The notes beneath the pieces were generated by a model, which saw only the letters and a list, made by a program, of their open reading frames with translations, was not told where the DNA came from and made no database searches. This document shows, piece after piece, positions 35,221 to 45,579 of a stretch of 64,000 nt of DNA. Positions within the stretch are counted from its first letter, which is position 1. Every line of letters starts with the position of its first letter. A program made the position numbers and the translations under genes. Origin of the DNA: Calycina herbarum (lineage: Eukaryota > Ascomycota > Leotiomycetes > Helotiales > Pezizellaceae); contig LLEY01000086.1 in assembly GCA_001414485.1 (NCBI GenBank), positions 62,001 to 126,000 on the forward strand. Direction: 5' to 3'.

Positions 35221-36643
35221 TAATAGCTTTTTACCTCTAGATAAATAGAGAAAATAAATATATAAATTAAGTAGTTAAAGTATATCTTTAATATTATATA
35301 AACTACTAATAAAATAACTAGGTTAAACTCTTATCTTTAGTATAGTTCGCTTATAATAGTTTAATAATAGAAACGACACTTATTATACTATTCTATACTA
35401 ACTATAGATATAAATTAGTAGTATATTAAAATCTATTATCTTCGACGAATAATAATTAACTTACTCGAATTTAGGTCTTGAAAATTAAAAGGCTATATAA
35501 GGAACTTATAAAGGACTTGTAGTTTATAGTAGAATATAATACGTACTACTATAATAAACGACGTAGTTAGAAGCTAACGTTAAAAGAGAGAGATAAAGTC
35601 TACTTAGTATAAAAGAATATTAATACTAAAAGACTAAGTAATAAACTAGACTATAAGAAACTTAGACTATTTAAAATCAAACGAGTTAGAGAATCTTTAA
35701 ATTATAAATTAATACTATTATAGATAATAAACGTCTACCTAGTATTTTATATATCCTTACTTAAACTAGTACTACTAGAAGTACTACTAGCTCTACTTAT
35801 AGAAATATAACTAGTAAACCTAAATACTAAGTATAAAGTTAAGAGGATTCTTAACTATAGACTTATTAGAGAATAAGTTAAGTACTTAATTAAATAGTTA
35901 GATTACTTATACTTAGAAAATACTTAGAAACCTAGAAAAAACATTAACTAGTACTTAGAGGAACTTCAGGAGTTCTACTACTAAAACCTAGGGTTATCTA
36001 TATCTTATAATCGAGAGAGAAGGACTTAAGAAAGACTAGGTCGAGGCCTAGGTTAAAAGAGAGGTTAGAAGTAGAAAGAGAAGCTAGCCTAGTAACCTCT
36101 TCTTCTCTATACTCTTTTTCTTTCTATTCCTTCTTTTCTTTCTTTTCTAAATCTTTAGTAGTATCTAGTTTATTAAGAGAACTAAGGCTAGTAGCTATTA
36201 TCTTCTTTTCTCTTTTAAAGAGAAGACGTTTTTATTATCAAAGCTAAAGGATTTTCACTATCGCCTCTTCCTCTTAGAAGTCGAGATAGACTTTCTACTT
36301 TTTAATAGAAGCCTAGTCTAAGAGTAAAGGTATTTAGTTTTATTCGCGATAATCGTAGGATTTACTCTACCTAGTATAGATAGAATAATAAGAATATTAG
36401 TTATTATAAATAGCGATATATCGACGAGGCTTACTAGCTAAGTTAAGAGATTTCTTATAATAGATATAAGAAAATATCTCGTTATTATATTATTTAATAT
36501 AATTTCTAAGAGTTTAATATTTAGTATACTTCTTATTATTAGAAGGTAGTATAATAAGAATAAGAAGAGGCTACTAGCCTTTTAACGATATTTTCTTAGT
36601 CTATACTTAAGCGTAGAGACACGCTAGGCTAAGAAGAGAATAG

Positions 36644-37099
36644 TGTTATAAATCACGTTTTACGTAGTAAGTAGTCTAGACAGCGTTCTAATAAGATAAG
36701 ATATAACGTCTAGGAAATAGAAGGTAATATAAAAGAGAATCTATAATATAGAGGTATTTAGAGATTCTAGGATCTTACTATTAGAAGCACGTTAGAGGTC
36801 ACGTGATATAAAGGATTACCTAGGTCGACTAGCGACCTAGATAATCTAGTTAACTAGGATAATAGGCGATCCTGTCTACCTAAGAAGGATAAAGATTCTA
36901 TATAAGACTAGTACGTCTGCTGTTAGATAGGAGCTTTGTATTTAACTTAAGTTATTAATCTTATTATCTTATATAATATCTTTAATATAAGTAACGAGTT
37001 TACTTTTAAGTAAACAAACCAGCGTATCTATACTTCTTACCTATATACTAACTATCGAGACTTAGTTACCTTTGTTTAGTTTGTTTAAGTTTCGTTATA
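36644..37099 (+). repeat. 3' LTR of Gypsy-2c
   Basis: Starts TGTTATAAATCACG and ends GTTTCGTTATA, with the same ends as the Gypsy-2b LTRs and about 456 bp long. The inner half differs from 2b, with extra TAGGTCGACTAGCGACCTAG-type sequence near 36800-36840, so it is a subfamily variant. Confidence 0.85.
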
Positions 37100-37150
37100 C
37101 TAAAGTACGGTCTGAAATTCTTATATAATACGCGTCGTACTCGGGCCTCT

Positions 37151-37407
37151 CTCTACGTAGAAGAAAAACCGTGCTGATTTAAGATATAAGCTACTCTGCT
37201 AAAAGCTTACTCTTTATTATACTATAGTATATTATAAGAGTAAATAAATTCGTAAAAATATAATAAAAATTCTAATCGATTTAAGAAACAATTATAAAGT
37301 ATTATATCAAGTATTATAACTTTTTAGTTTATAGTTATAGTTATATTAAGATAGAAGTAGATAAAGAGATATATCTTAAATTAGCACGGCTTTTCTTCTA
37401 CGTAGAG
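37151..37407. mobile_element. MITE-like element with 38-bp inverted repeats
   Basis: TIRs at 37151-37188 and 37370-37407, beginning CTCTACGTAGAAGAAAA and containing CCGTGCT, match across 38 bp with two transition differences. The 181-bp interior is AT-rich and non-coding. I could not define a TSD, so the outer boundary may extend a few bases further. Class unassigned. Confidence 0.7.
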
Positions 37408-38095
37408 CCTTCTTAGCCTTACTTATAAAACGTAATAGTAAGAAACGTGACTAGAGCTATATTTTACTAAGAGTTGTAAAATTTAGAGTGTTTTAGGTGT
37501 TATTAGATATAAAGTTAAGTCTAGAAAAGAGGCTAATAAATCCTATAATCTAATTAGCCTACTAGCTTAGAATAATAATTTTATAGTTATATAATAAATA
37601 TCTGATATATTATTAGTATACTTCTACTTAATATAATAATTATTAGATATCTATAAATATTTAGCTTTAGTAAATAAGTTCAGCTATTCTTTAGAGATTA
37701 GAACTCGTACTATAGATTTAGTTAAATAGTCTTTCTATTTAGAGAACTCTTCTCTTCTCGTAGATAATCTAATTATATACTCTTATAATACCTCTCTGAT
37801 ATTTTATTAATAGTATTAGTACCTAAGTCTATAATAACTTTTATATACTTTAAATAATACTATTCTAGATAAACTTAGAGAACGAATTTAATTTGAAATA
37901 GAGATAAAGAATAATTAAAGTAATAAAATAAAATATTAGAAGGCTTTTAATTAATCTTATCTTTTTATATAATTATACTAAACGTTTAGTAAAAGCAGTG
38001 ATAAAGTTTTCTACTATAAATATATACTAAATAATATTAAGCTAGATAGTGTTAGTATAAGAATAAAATACTCTACTACTTATTACGTGTCTCTT
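37408..38095. other. AT-rich gene-free edge of the RIP island
   Basis: The sequence keeps the TpA-rich composition of the island and holds no open frame or repeat that I could pair. Composition changes sharply to ordinary coding-like DNA at about 38,095-38,110. Confidence 0.6.
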
Positions 38096-38193
38096 TCTTT
38101 CAAATTCCAAAAGTTCTAGGAATTTTCTGATGGTTCAACACTTACTCGTGCCCTCGAAGTTACTCTCGTTTTATTCTAATCATCTGCTAGACA

Positions 38194-39073
38194 GTGGTAC
38201 TGACTTCGTTGTGTGACGAGATTTGCCCCCTTTCGGGGATTGCTTTTGAGGTTGAGAAGAAAGATCTGGATAAAGATATATCGAACTTGCGCCAGGTCCG
38301 GATAATTGCGAACCGCCCCGCTTCGATAATTGGTTTTTACAAGGTCCCGAAAAATATGCCGCATTGTTGTTCGCTTGTCACGAAGCTATGGACGTCGTCA
38401 AGTATTTTTATATCCCCATCAATAATCTCGAAACAAAGGGTTTAAGAATATGGTGCGACTTTTCAATGGATATCTTCTGCTTCCGAATCTCAAGTCCATT
38501 TATATATCAACAACTAGAGCACCGTCTTATAGTCAATCAGTCGTGGGAATGCACGGCAATGTTGAGGTCAAAGGCCCCGCAGGGTCGAGCGAGATTCCTC
38601 TGGGAATTTCCCACCAGATGGCGAGATCCGCACTCCTGAGTCGTATCAATGATCAACTTCCTGAGACGATTGATCTAACCCTGTTTTCTCAAGCTGGAAA
38701 GTATCTACTCACTGCTTCGTTTAGCTGCGACTATTGGATGCCTTCTTTGGGTTGTGACACTTTTCTATCTACTCTGTTAAGCGAAATAGTATTCTCAAAC
38801 ACATATGCTGAGATGATAATGTACAATTTATTAAGAAGGTCGCCCGGGGTATTTTTTGAGAGACTGGTTCTTTGGAAGACGACAGGAAGAGGGTGGAGTT
38901 ATTCTCTCATTTTTACTCGCTCAATTCAAGTGGGAACTCCGGCGACTGAAGGAATTGCAAAGTTTCAGGCTGGAGATGAGTACCTCGAGCATGTCGAAGC
39001 TGGGGTTGGATACATGGGTCGGTACAGACTTCTCAGTCCTTTTCAAACTTGTACTGAATTTCTCGCTCAGTAA
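38194..39073 (+). pseudogene. Degraded gene of unknown function beside the RIP island
   Basis: Protein-like sequence is spread over two frames. In one frame 38340-38450 reads KYAALLFACHEAMDVVKYFY and then PINNLETKG. From about 38430 the coding sense moves to another frame, open to 39073, reading LPNLKSIYI and IDLTLFSQAGKYLLTASFSC. The 207-codon open frame that starts at 38450 lacks the upstream part. A frameshift near 38430-38460 and a stop upstream of 38290 suggest a dead gene; an unrecognised intron is the alternative. The AC..AMDVVKYF stretch weakly recalls an ankyrin helix, but this is not enough to name it. Confidence 0.35.
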
Positions 39074-39481
39074 ATCAGGGAGGGGGGTTTGCAGAGATTC
39101 CATGGATAAATCAAGGAAATAAAGCCGAACTGATCTGCTTTCAACTGCTGTATCTTGAACACTAGTCTCAATCACCCTCGCCATTTCCCGTGCATTCAAC
39201 TCGGGTGTTCTCAAATTAATTCTTCTGGCTCCATCTTATCATTTCCGCTCCTAGAAGAGCTGCACTCCTTCTGAATCTTGGCTTCTACTACAACGAGAAT
39301 TAATGGCCCCTAATTTTCCCTTGCTGTGACTCAGGTGCAAGCTTCTCGCTGTTTCTCAGGCAAACAGTTGCTTGGAAAGGAAGATTTCCAGCGAGGTATT
39401 AATATCAACTCAATATCCCAAGCTTTTGTTCCATGGAGCAGCCAAAGTAACAGCACAAATTTGTGTCAAAGCATTTTGAAA

Positions 39482-40250
39482 ATGGCTTCCGAATCCAGCA
39501 CAAACTTCGCCCATCTTCCACCCGAAATCAGACTCAAAATCTGGAGACTCGCCGGCGAAGATGATTCGGACCCTCGTATCATTGAAGTTACCTCAACCCT
39601 CGAGAAAGCGACCCCAACTTCAGAGGAACTTTGGGAATTCAAAGTGCTTATGAGCAACCCGCCTAACCTTCTTGCGGTCAATCGGGAGTCGCGATATGAG
39701 TTACTCGGAAATTATATCGCCCCTTTCTCGCCTTTGGCAACGCGACTTACACCTTCTCTACAAGAAAAGAACTGTTCAGTTGCGGATCTACTCATCAATC
39801 CCAATAATGATGTACTTTACCTTCATGAGAATCACGACCGGAGACGACCTAAAACCTTTTTTTCAAGCACTCTTCGGTGATGCGATGCCAAATGTTGTAC
39901 CCAATTTGAAGAAGACCGCCGCAGACAAGAATACTTCATATTGGCAAGCCAGGTTGGAGTGCCTCCCGAACCTCGAACGATTCTTTTTGATGGGCAAAGA
40001 CAGCAAACTCCATTACATGAGACAAGAAGGCTGTCGCCTCGAAGGTTTCCTCCCGCCGACCTGTTTCCAGGACAAGGAGGATTTCATGATGAACCAAGGG
40101 AGATTTTTGCTTCCCACGTACGAAATTGTCGATATACCACTTTGAAGACGTGGTACTAACGGCAATGCGTGTGTCGGCGAAGTGAAAGTCAAGCGTGGAG
40201 GTTACATTTTATCCAGACTCGATGTTGCCGTAATTCTTTCGTACGGCTAA
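39482..40250 (+). pseudogene. 2EXR-domain protein pseudogene (paralogue 1)
   Basis: The N-terminus from ATG 39482 reads FAHLPPEIRLKIWRLAG, then VNRESRYELLG. These are the two E-x-R motifs (EIR and ESR) that define the 2EXR family, an F-box-like fungal family of unknown biochemical role. Near 39830-39860 the coding sense moves by one base into another frame, which continues DLKPFFQALFGDAMPNVV and ends at an in-frame TGA (40143-40145). After the TGA the same frame goes on with GEVKVKRGGYILSRLDVAVI to TAA at 40248-40250, matching the C-terminus of the intact neighbour at 40934. There is therefore one frameshift and one nonsense change. No intron with usable splice sites repairs the shift. The upstream sequence near 39165-39230 resembles that upstream of the neighbour, so the pair arose by tandem duplication. 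Confidence 0.7.
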
Positions 40251-40933
40251 GCACGAACGATATGCTGAGCGAGAACGATAATCAGAATGGCTAGACGATT
40301 AGGACCGAGTCAAACTGTGCTCGCGTGGAGAATGTGGGAGGGTTTTGAGCTCAATAAATTCCTTTATTTACTTCCCATTCCTCGAATCAATTCAAAACTA
40401 GATTTCGTTTCATCATTCATTTCATGCCGTTTTTAGAGGATTCAATTCAAGGGCCATAAGTAATTCGTCTCCATGAAATTTTCCGTGAACTTTTATCGTC
40501 CCGGGGACAATAAAAATCCGGGTAATGTGATTTGTAACTTAACCATATCTGGTTTCATGTGCTGGAACCTCATGAGCGTTAGTTTCAATTACCCTCAACA
40601 CTTCCCGCATACCCAGATCCAGCTTTCTTAAACTTCAGCACTCTTTTAGACCAATGTCTCTCATTTACCTTATTCTAAAACTTGACTTGCACAACAAACA
40701 AGAATGGTGGTCTTAAGATATTGCTTCTTTGTTTTCGCTCGTGATTCGAGACCTCGAACAGGGTTTCTTTGCTTCTCCAACCATCAAAAAGTCTCTTGGC
40801 AAAGAACAACACTTCTACAACTCTCCTATATGAATCCGTAGTGTAGATTTGCATCTTGAAGCAATTACTGAGAGCAATTTTAGCACGGTGCCAAACACAG
40901 CTCTTACTTGACTTCTCTTTACTTGATTGAAAA

Positions 40934-41800
40934 ATGTCTTCCGATTCTAGTACAGGCACCAAATTTATGGACCTTCCAACCGAACTTAGGTCCATAATTT
41001 ACAGAGCTGCCGCTAATGATGAAGCTAACTCCCGCATCATCGAAGTCACCCCAACACTCGAAAGATATCCGCCAAATTCAACAAATGACTGGTCTTTTGA
41101 AGTTGCAATAAGCCATCCACCCCCCAAAATTCTTATGGTAAATCGGGAGACACGAGATGAGTTGCATGGAAGAAGCTACATGGCCCCATTTTCGTCCCAA
41201 ACCTTTCTGCAAAGAACCAATACTTCGGCTGCAAACCTACGTTTCAACCCTGAGAACGATATACTCTTTCTCAATGCTAACTGCTTTGTCGGAGCATGGA
41301 TGAGAGAGTTTCTACCTCTGCTGTCATTTTTCCAAGCACTCTTCGGTGAAAAGTATAAAAAGATTGTACTAAGGTTAACAAAACTAGCTGGAACGGCCTT
41401 CACTCCTCTATGGGACGCTAAAGAAAAGGCACATAAAGAGTCTCTCCCAGGTCTCAAAATTTTCTACTTGATAAACTGGTACGAAATCGATATCATGAGA
41501 CAAAAAGGCTGTCGCCTTCTGGGATTCCGGCCATTTCCTCTCCTTCCTCATCCTAAGAACCAGACTCAAGGAGAGGCCACGATTCCCCAGTACGATCTTA
41601 TCAATGTATCTCTTTACAGAGAGGGTTCTGGGCAGATAGAGAGACAGGACCTTCAAAGCGGTGAGCTGATCTTCAGGCATGGAGGTCTCCTTATATCCAA
41701 AAACCAGGTACTGGAAATCTTGTATGGAATGGAGCTTGCAGAAGATACCCAGGGAGCCTTGAGAGCAAGCCGAGCTTCAGGCTTTTGTGTGATTCAATAA
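40934..41800 (+). CDS. 2EXR-domain protein (paralogue 2, intact)
   Basis: A single-exon gene of 288 residues. The start Met (MSSDSSTGTKF) is chosen because the 2EXR N-terminal motif follows at once: FMDLPTELRSIIYRAA (residues about 11-26, first E-x-R = ELR) and VNRETRDEL (second E-x-R = ETR, about residues 63-71). The rest reads FFQALFG, IDIMRQKGCRLLGF and a C-terminal FRHGGLLISKNQVLEIL block. 2EXR proteins resemble F-box-associated proteins and are strongly expanded in some Leotiomycetes; no activity is established, and a role as a substrate adaptor is only a guess. There is no signal peptide or membrane segment. A damaged copy lies upstream and another downstream, and a Tc1-type MITE begins 60 bp after the stop. 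Confidence 0.8.
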   Translation: MSSDSSTGTKFMDLPTELRSIIYRAAANDEANSRIIEVTPTLERYPPNSTNDWSFEVAISHPPPKILMVNRETRDELHGRSYMAPFSSQTFLQRTNTSAANLRFNPENDILFLNANCFVGAWMREFLPLLSFFQALFGEKYKKIVLRLTKLAGTAFTPLWDAKEKAHKESLPGLKIFYLINWYEIDIMRQKGCRLLGFRPFPLLPHPKNQTQGEATIPQYDLINVSLYREGSGQIERQDLQSGELIFRHGGLLISKNQVLEILYGMELAEDTQGALRASRASGFCVIQ

Positions 41801-41860
41801 AGTTTCCCCCTCCGTCTGGCCTCCCTCTTATCCTTAGAATTTAAATTAAAAACTTGCCTA

Positions 41861-42356
41861 CAGTGAGTTGCGAATTAAGCTTCCTTTTTGACACTTTTTT
41901 TTGTAAACCGTGCTTTTTTCTTCCTAGGTTTTTTCCTTATTTATTTTAGAAAACAGAAAACTAAAGTAGTCTTTACGATATAAGACCTAGCTAGAAAGAA
42001 CCACTATATCTTCTTATACCTCCTCTCTATTTATTACTATATCTAAGCAAGTATAGCAAGAATAAACTTAGTAATAGTTAATTCTTAAGAAAATTTTTCA
42101 CACCCCTATAAAGTTGAGTAGTCTCTGCTAAGACCCTATAAAAATTTAGACATATATAAAAGTGTCTGTTTTCTTCCTAAAAAGTTTATAGAGTAAGAAA
42201 GGGGGTATAGAGCTCTTATTAGCTGTTCTTAGGGATATAATAACATACGTTGTTATTAAGTAAAGAGGGAAAGAGTGTCTAGGAAGTAAGACATGTTCTA
42301 AAAACGCACGGTTGATAAAATATCGTCAAAAGGGAAGCTTAATTCGCAACTCACTG
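41861..42356. mobile_element. Tc1/mariner-type MITE (496 bp)
   Basis: Long inverted ends: CAGTGAGTTGCGAATTAAGC at the left, continuing TTCCTTTTTGAC and, after a gap, ACCGTGC. The complement is read inward from 42356 with few mismatches over roughly 60 bp. TA dinucleotides flank it (41859-41860 and 42357-42358). The interior has no ORF and is TpA-rich like the RIP island, unlike the flanking genic DNA. CAGTG ends with a TA target are typical of non-autonomous Tc1/mariner derivatives. Confidence 0.82.
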
Positions 42357-42358
42357 TA

Positions 42359-43340
42359 CTTGATTTATAACCATTGAAATTTTCAGGAAATCATTTTTCT
42401 ACGGTATCTAAATTCAAATCAAATAGACAGCTCTGCTGTTGGACAGAAAAAGCGGCAGTGTTCGTACCTGCCTACCTAGCTCGCTGTTTCAGTTATCTAG
42501 GGCAATTTAAAGTAATTACCCTCAACACTTCGGACGATTTAGAATATTTGCCTAGAAGTTTTAGAACAATCCAGCTAGATTATTTTATATTGTTGGAACA
42601 ATAAGATACAGTAAGTTACGATTTAAGCTTGAAATGTTTAGTTTGGTTTAATTCCACTTATTATATAAAATACTTATACGTAAGAATAGCAAAAAACCTC
42701 AACTATAGCTATAATAACTATAACTCTCTAGCTATCTTTAAAACCCTTTTCTACTCTTTATATATCTCTTAAAGCTTCTTTACCAACCTCTTAAAACCTT
42801 CTTACCTACCTCTCGAAGCCTCTCTTCTTTTATAACCTCTTAGATTATATACGAAGAAAAAAAAGCTATTTATAAAGTAATTAATAACAGCTTAAACATA
42901 CCTAATCTATATGCTATTATAAAGGATATTAGATAAAGTAAAGAATATATTTATCTTATATTTCAAGGCATTCTTAACTAGCTTATAGTAGTGGCCTGCA
43001 ACCTTGGTGGTGGCAGGAAGAGATATTTAAGGAATTGTTGAATTATCGTCTCGTCTTTTTGACGATAATCGGATAATTGCTTTTTTCTGGTGGGGATAAT
43101 ATTTTATGTAAATATCCGGTAATCCAATTAAATATCTCGTCATTTACTGAGTACGGGCCAAACGACACTGAACCAACACAAATTCATATGGAATAATATC
43201 AAATTCTAACATATAGCTCCAATCTAAGTATTTTTATCCAACACACAACATGTGTCAAAATTGCCACACTGACTGGCACTTCCAGCAGCATGCGATGCCG
43301 CAAGAGCCCGAGGAAGCGCGGAAAATGCAACCATCGCCAA
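42359..43340. other. Gene-free stretch with an AT-rich RIP-like patch
   Basis: 42359-42650 is ordinary-composition sequence with no convincing gene; part of it (ATTACCCTCAACACTTC near 42515) repeats the upstream region of paralogue 2 at 40590. 42655-42985 is a TpA-rich, repeat-poor patch that looks like a RIP-mutated transposon fragment of unknown type. 42990-43340 shows nothing that I recognise. Confidence 0.5.
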
Positions 43341-43355
43341 CGTAACATCCCGTAA

Positions 43356-44234
43356 TTCTCTCGGCTCCCATCTGAAGTCAGAATACTGATTTGGACTATT
43401 GCCGAAGATGACAGAGAAGAAAGGATTATCCATATACGAGGGTACAATTATGACCGCTGCACTATAAGCGTAAGCCGTGGACCTACACTCCTACACGTGA
43501 ATTGAGAGGCCCGAAATGAACTACTTGTGCGAAATGTAAGTCCCTTTTGGCCCATCCCCAGAGCATGCTCTCCACATGTAAGACGGACCAGCCTGATGAC
43601 TGCAGCGGATCTGCACATTAATCCTAGCCGAGATATGTTGTTTATTGAAACCAAATTCATGTGTCCTACTGGGCCTAATTTCTCGGAGGTCGCAAAGGAG
43701 TTAAGAAAGGTTGCTATTGGAGGTGATCCTGCTTGCTATAACTATTTAGCTGCTGGCGAAGACCAAAACCAAAACGACAACGGACGTTTCCCAAACCTTG
43801 AACATGTCTTTCTCACAAATCAATGGACGATTGAAAAGATGAGAGAAAGAGGTTATACTGTAGCAAGTTTTCCCTTACCTCCCTACCATTTCGACACTCG
43901 ACGGATTACGGAAGATGACGAAGATTATCCTCACTCAGACAAAATTCCCTACAAGGCAATCAAGCCCCTTAAATTCAAGTTGTATGACGTCCAGGATTTC
44001 GACCGAAGTCAACCTTTGCGTGATCCGACTGGGCATGGCGTTTGGCCCGAGTTGACCTTCCAGCGAGGAGGTCAGATTTTGTCCAGAGAAGAGGTACTTG
44101 AAGTAAAAAGTTGCATATTTGACGACACAATACAGAATTCCAGACGTATATGGTTGGGTAATCAGAGAGCAAGAGCAAAAATGTACCTCACCAGTTTTCG
44201 CCGTGTGTTTCTTCATTCTCTCATGAGGTACTAA
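43356..44234 (+). pseudogene. 2EXR-domain protein pseudogene (paralogue 3)
   Basis: In one unbroken phase the sequence reads FSRLPSEVRILIWTIAEDD (first E-x-R = EVR), LLHVN, then TGA at 43503-43505 where the family has Arg, then EARNELLVRN (second E-x-R = EAR). From 43527 it stays open for 235 codons to the stop at 44234, including LEHVFLTNQWTIEKMRERGY and ELTFQRGGQILSREEVLEV. A TAA at 43353-43355 stands directly before FSRLP. Both stops are one C-to-T step from CGA (Arg) and CAA (Gln). The downstream open frame alone has no family N-terminus, so it is best read as a C-terminal remnant. A re-initiated short protein cannot be excluded. Confidence 0.7.
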
Positions 44235-45579
44235 AATAACTTCTTAGATCGTCCTGGGATTTTTGCGATATTTTTTGGACTCGAGCTTTTACTATTTTTA
44301 CTTGCTTTCTTGAAGACGTATTCTTTACATACTACTTGTACTTGAATTTATAACTCTGATTTGAATACCGCTGAACAAAGCCTAAATTCCCAAAGCTAAA
44401 TGTTTACTAGACAGGCCCTACTCTCGACATATAAAATAGAAATCACTTAATACAATAGAATAGTAAAATAGCACTCAGAGTGAATCCAATATCCTATCAT
44501 TGAAAAGAACATCTGGAATCTATTATAGTGCGAAAGTGTCTCTTGAATTTGAGAGAGTGATACTCAGTAACATACAAACTTTCGTATTTTCTGAACAAGC
44601 CAGTAGTTTCTTCCTTTGAAGCATTTTCCTCCCCCGCCTCTACAAAACTAATACAAGACTTGTTCAACACAAGCTCCAATCTCACACTAATGAAATCTAA
44701 CCGTATCCAAGCATCTAAGAAAATATGAACCCGGACTTATTTCCCTAAGAGTCTTACAAACACTCCAAACACTCCAAACGCCATAAACATGCCCAACACA
44801 GACTTCAGACTTCCCGGTAACATTCCCAAATTGAGCGACCAGAGCGAAGAAACTCACGCCTTCGCTAAAACAGACACTTCTCGCTAGAGCGTATTTCGTG
44901 CATAAGAACGCTAGTGAAAGACATGATATGATATGATCCTCTAATGTAGAGAAGTTGGTTCCTCCAGAAGATGGAGGTACCATGGCATACTAGATGGAGG
45001 CTTTAACGTAGGAATCCTGGGCTTTGCTCTGCGTACACCCCCTCCATGTATTACTCTAGAAACTTCACAAGTTCAACTATTGTACGAAAGCGTTTAGAAG
45101 AATGGAGAAATCAGTTTCCCAATTCTTCCAAACCTTCTTAGAGAATGAATCTAGTTTTCCTAAGCCCTTCCGCACAATATTTATAAAAGCAAGTGTACTC
45201 AGAGGAAAGCCCATCTCTCTTACGAGACTCCTAAAATTTAGTCTCCCAATTGAATTCCAGAATACAAGGGAACAGAAAATTTCAAGGACTTTAAATAAAC
45301 GCTTTTTAACTCTAGAGTATGTAGAGTGTGTCAGCGCATCCAAGTCAAAACAATAAGAACAGCAAAAGACAGCTTCAAAATGCAAAGCAAACGATGAAGT
45401 AGAACAGTGAGCAAGACCAACATGATTTGCAACACAACTTTGTGCTTCAAATATTTTTCTAGTCGCCTTTCAAAACAAAACTTTTGTAAGCAAACCAGAA
45501 ATGAAAATCCCAATAAAGGGGAATAGAGGAAATTTGCCATCATCAATTCGTCGTTTATCTATGCCCTTCAGAGTGACGA
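44235..45579. other. Intergenic, no gene seen
   Basis: Ordinary-composition sequence between the last 2EXR copy and the SRP19 gene. Only short overlapping open frames on both strands, without codon-like structure, splice-site pairs or recognisable protein motifs. The right end includes the 3' untranslated region of the minus-strand SRP19 gene. Confidence 0.6.

Larger units (their letters stand above)
32768..37099 (+). mobile_element. Gypsy-2c: 3' part of a third Gypsy-2 copy, interrupted by element D
   Basis: From about 32770 the sequence parallels Gypsy-2b from about 22135 on: integrase zinc domain, core, chromodomain-like tail (about 35760-35900) and the Glu/Lys-rich antisense region (about 36055-36330). 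It ends in a 456-bp LTR (36644-37099) preceded by AAGAAGAGAATAG. No 5' LTR or 5' half was found in the window. Element C sits at its left edge and element D splits the integrase region. A TSD for this copy cannot be verified. Confidence 0.8.

Noticed and set aside
39830..39870. A tiny intron repairing the frameshift in 2EXR paralogue 1
   Set aside because: The only GT-AG pair nearby would be about 18 bp, too short to splice, and the intact paralogue aligns straight across the site.
40118..40180. An intron with a TACTAAC-like branch removing the TGA at 40143
   Set aside because: It would delete sequence (YEIVDIPL) that aligns to coding sequence in the intact paralogue, so a nonsense mutation is the simpler reading.
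43199..43447. Minus-strand open frames opposite the third 2EXR copy
   Set aside because: They are shadows of the plus-strand 2EXR pseudogene frame, which shows clear family motifs.
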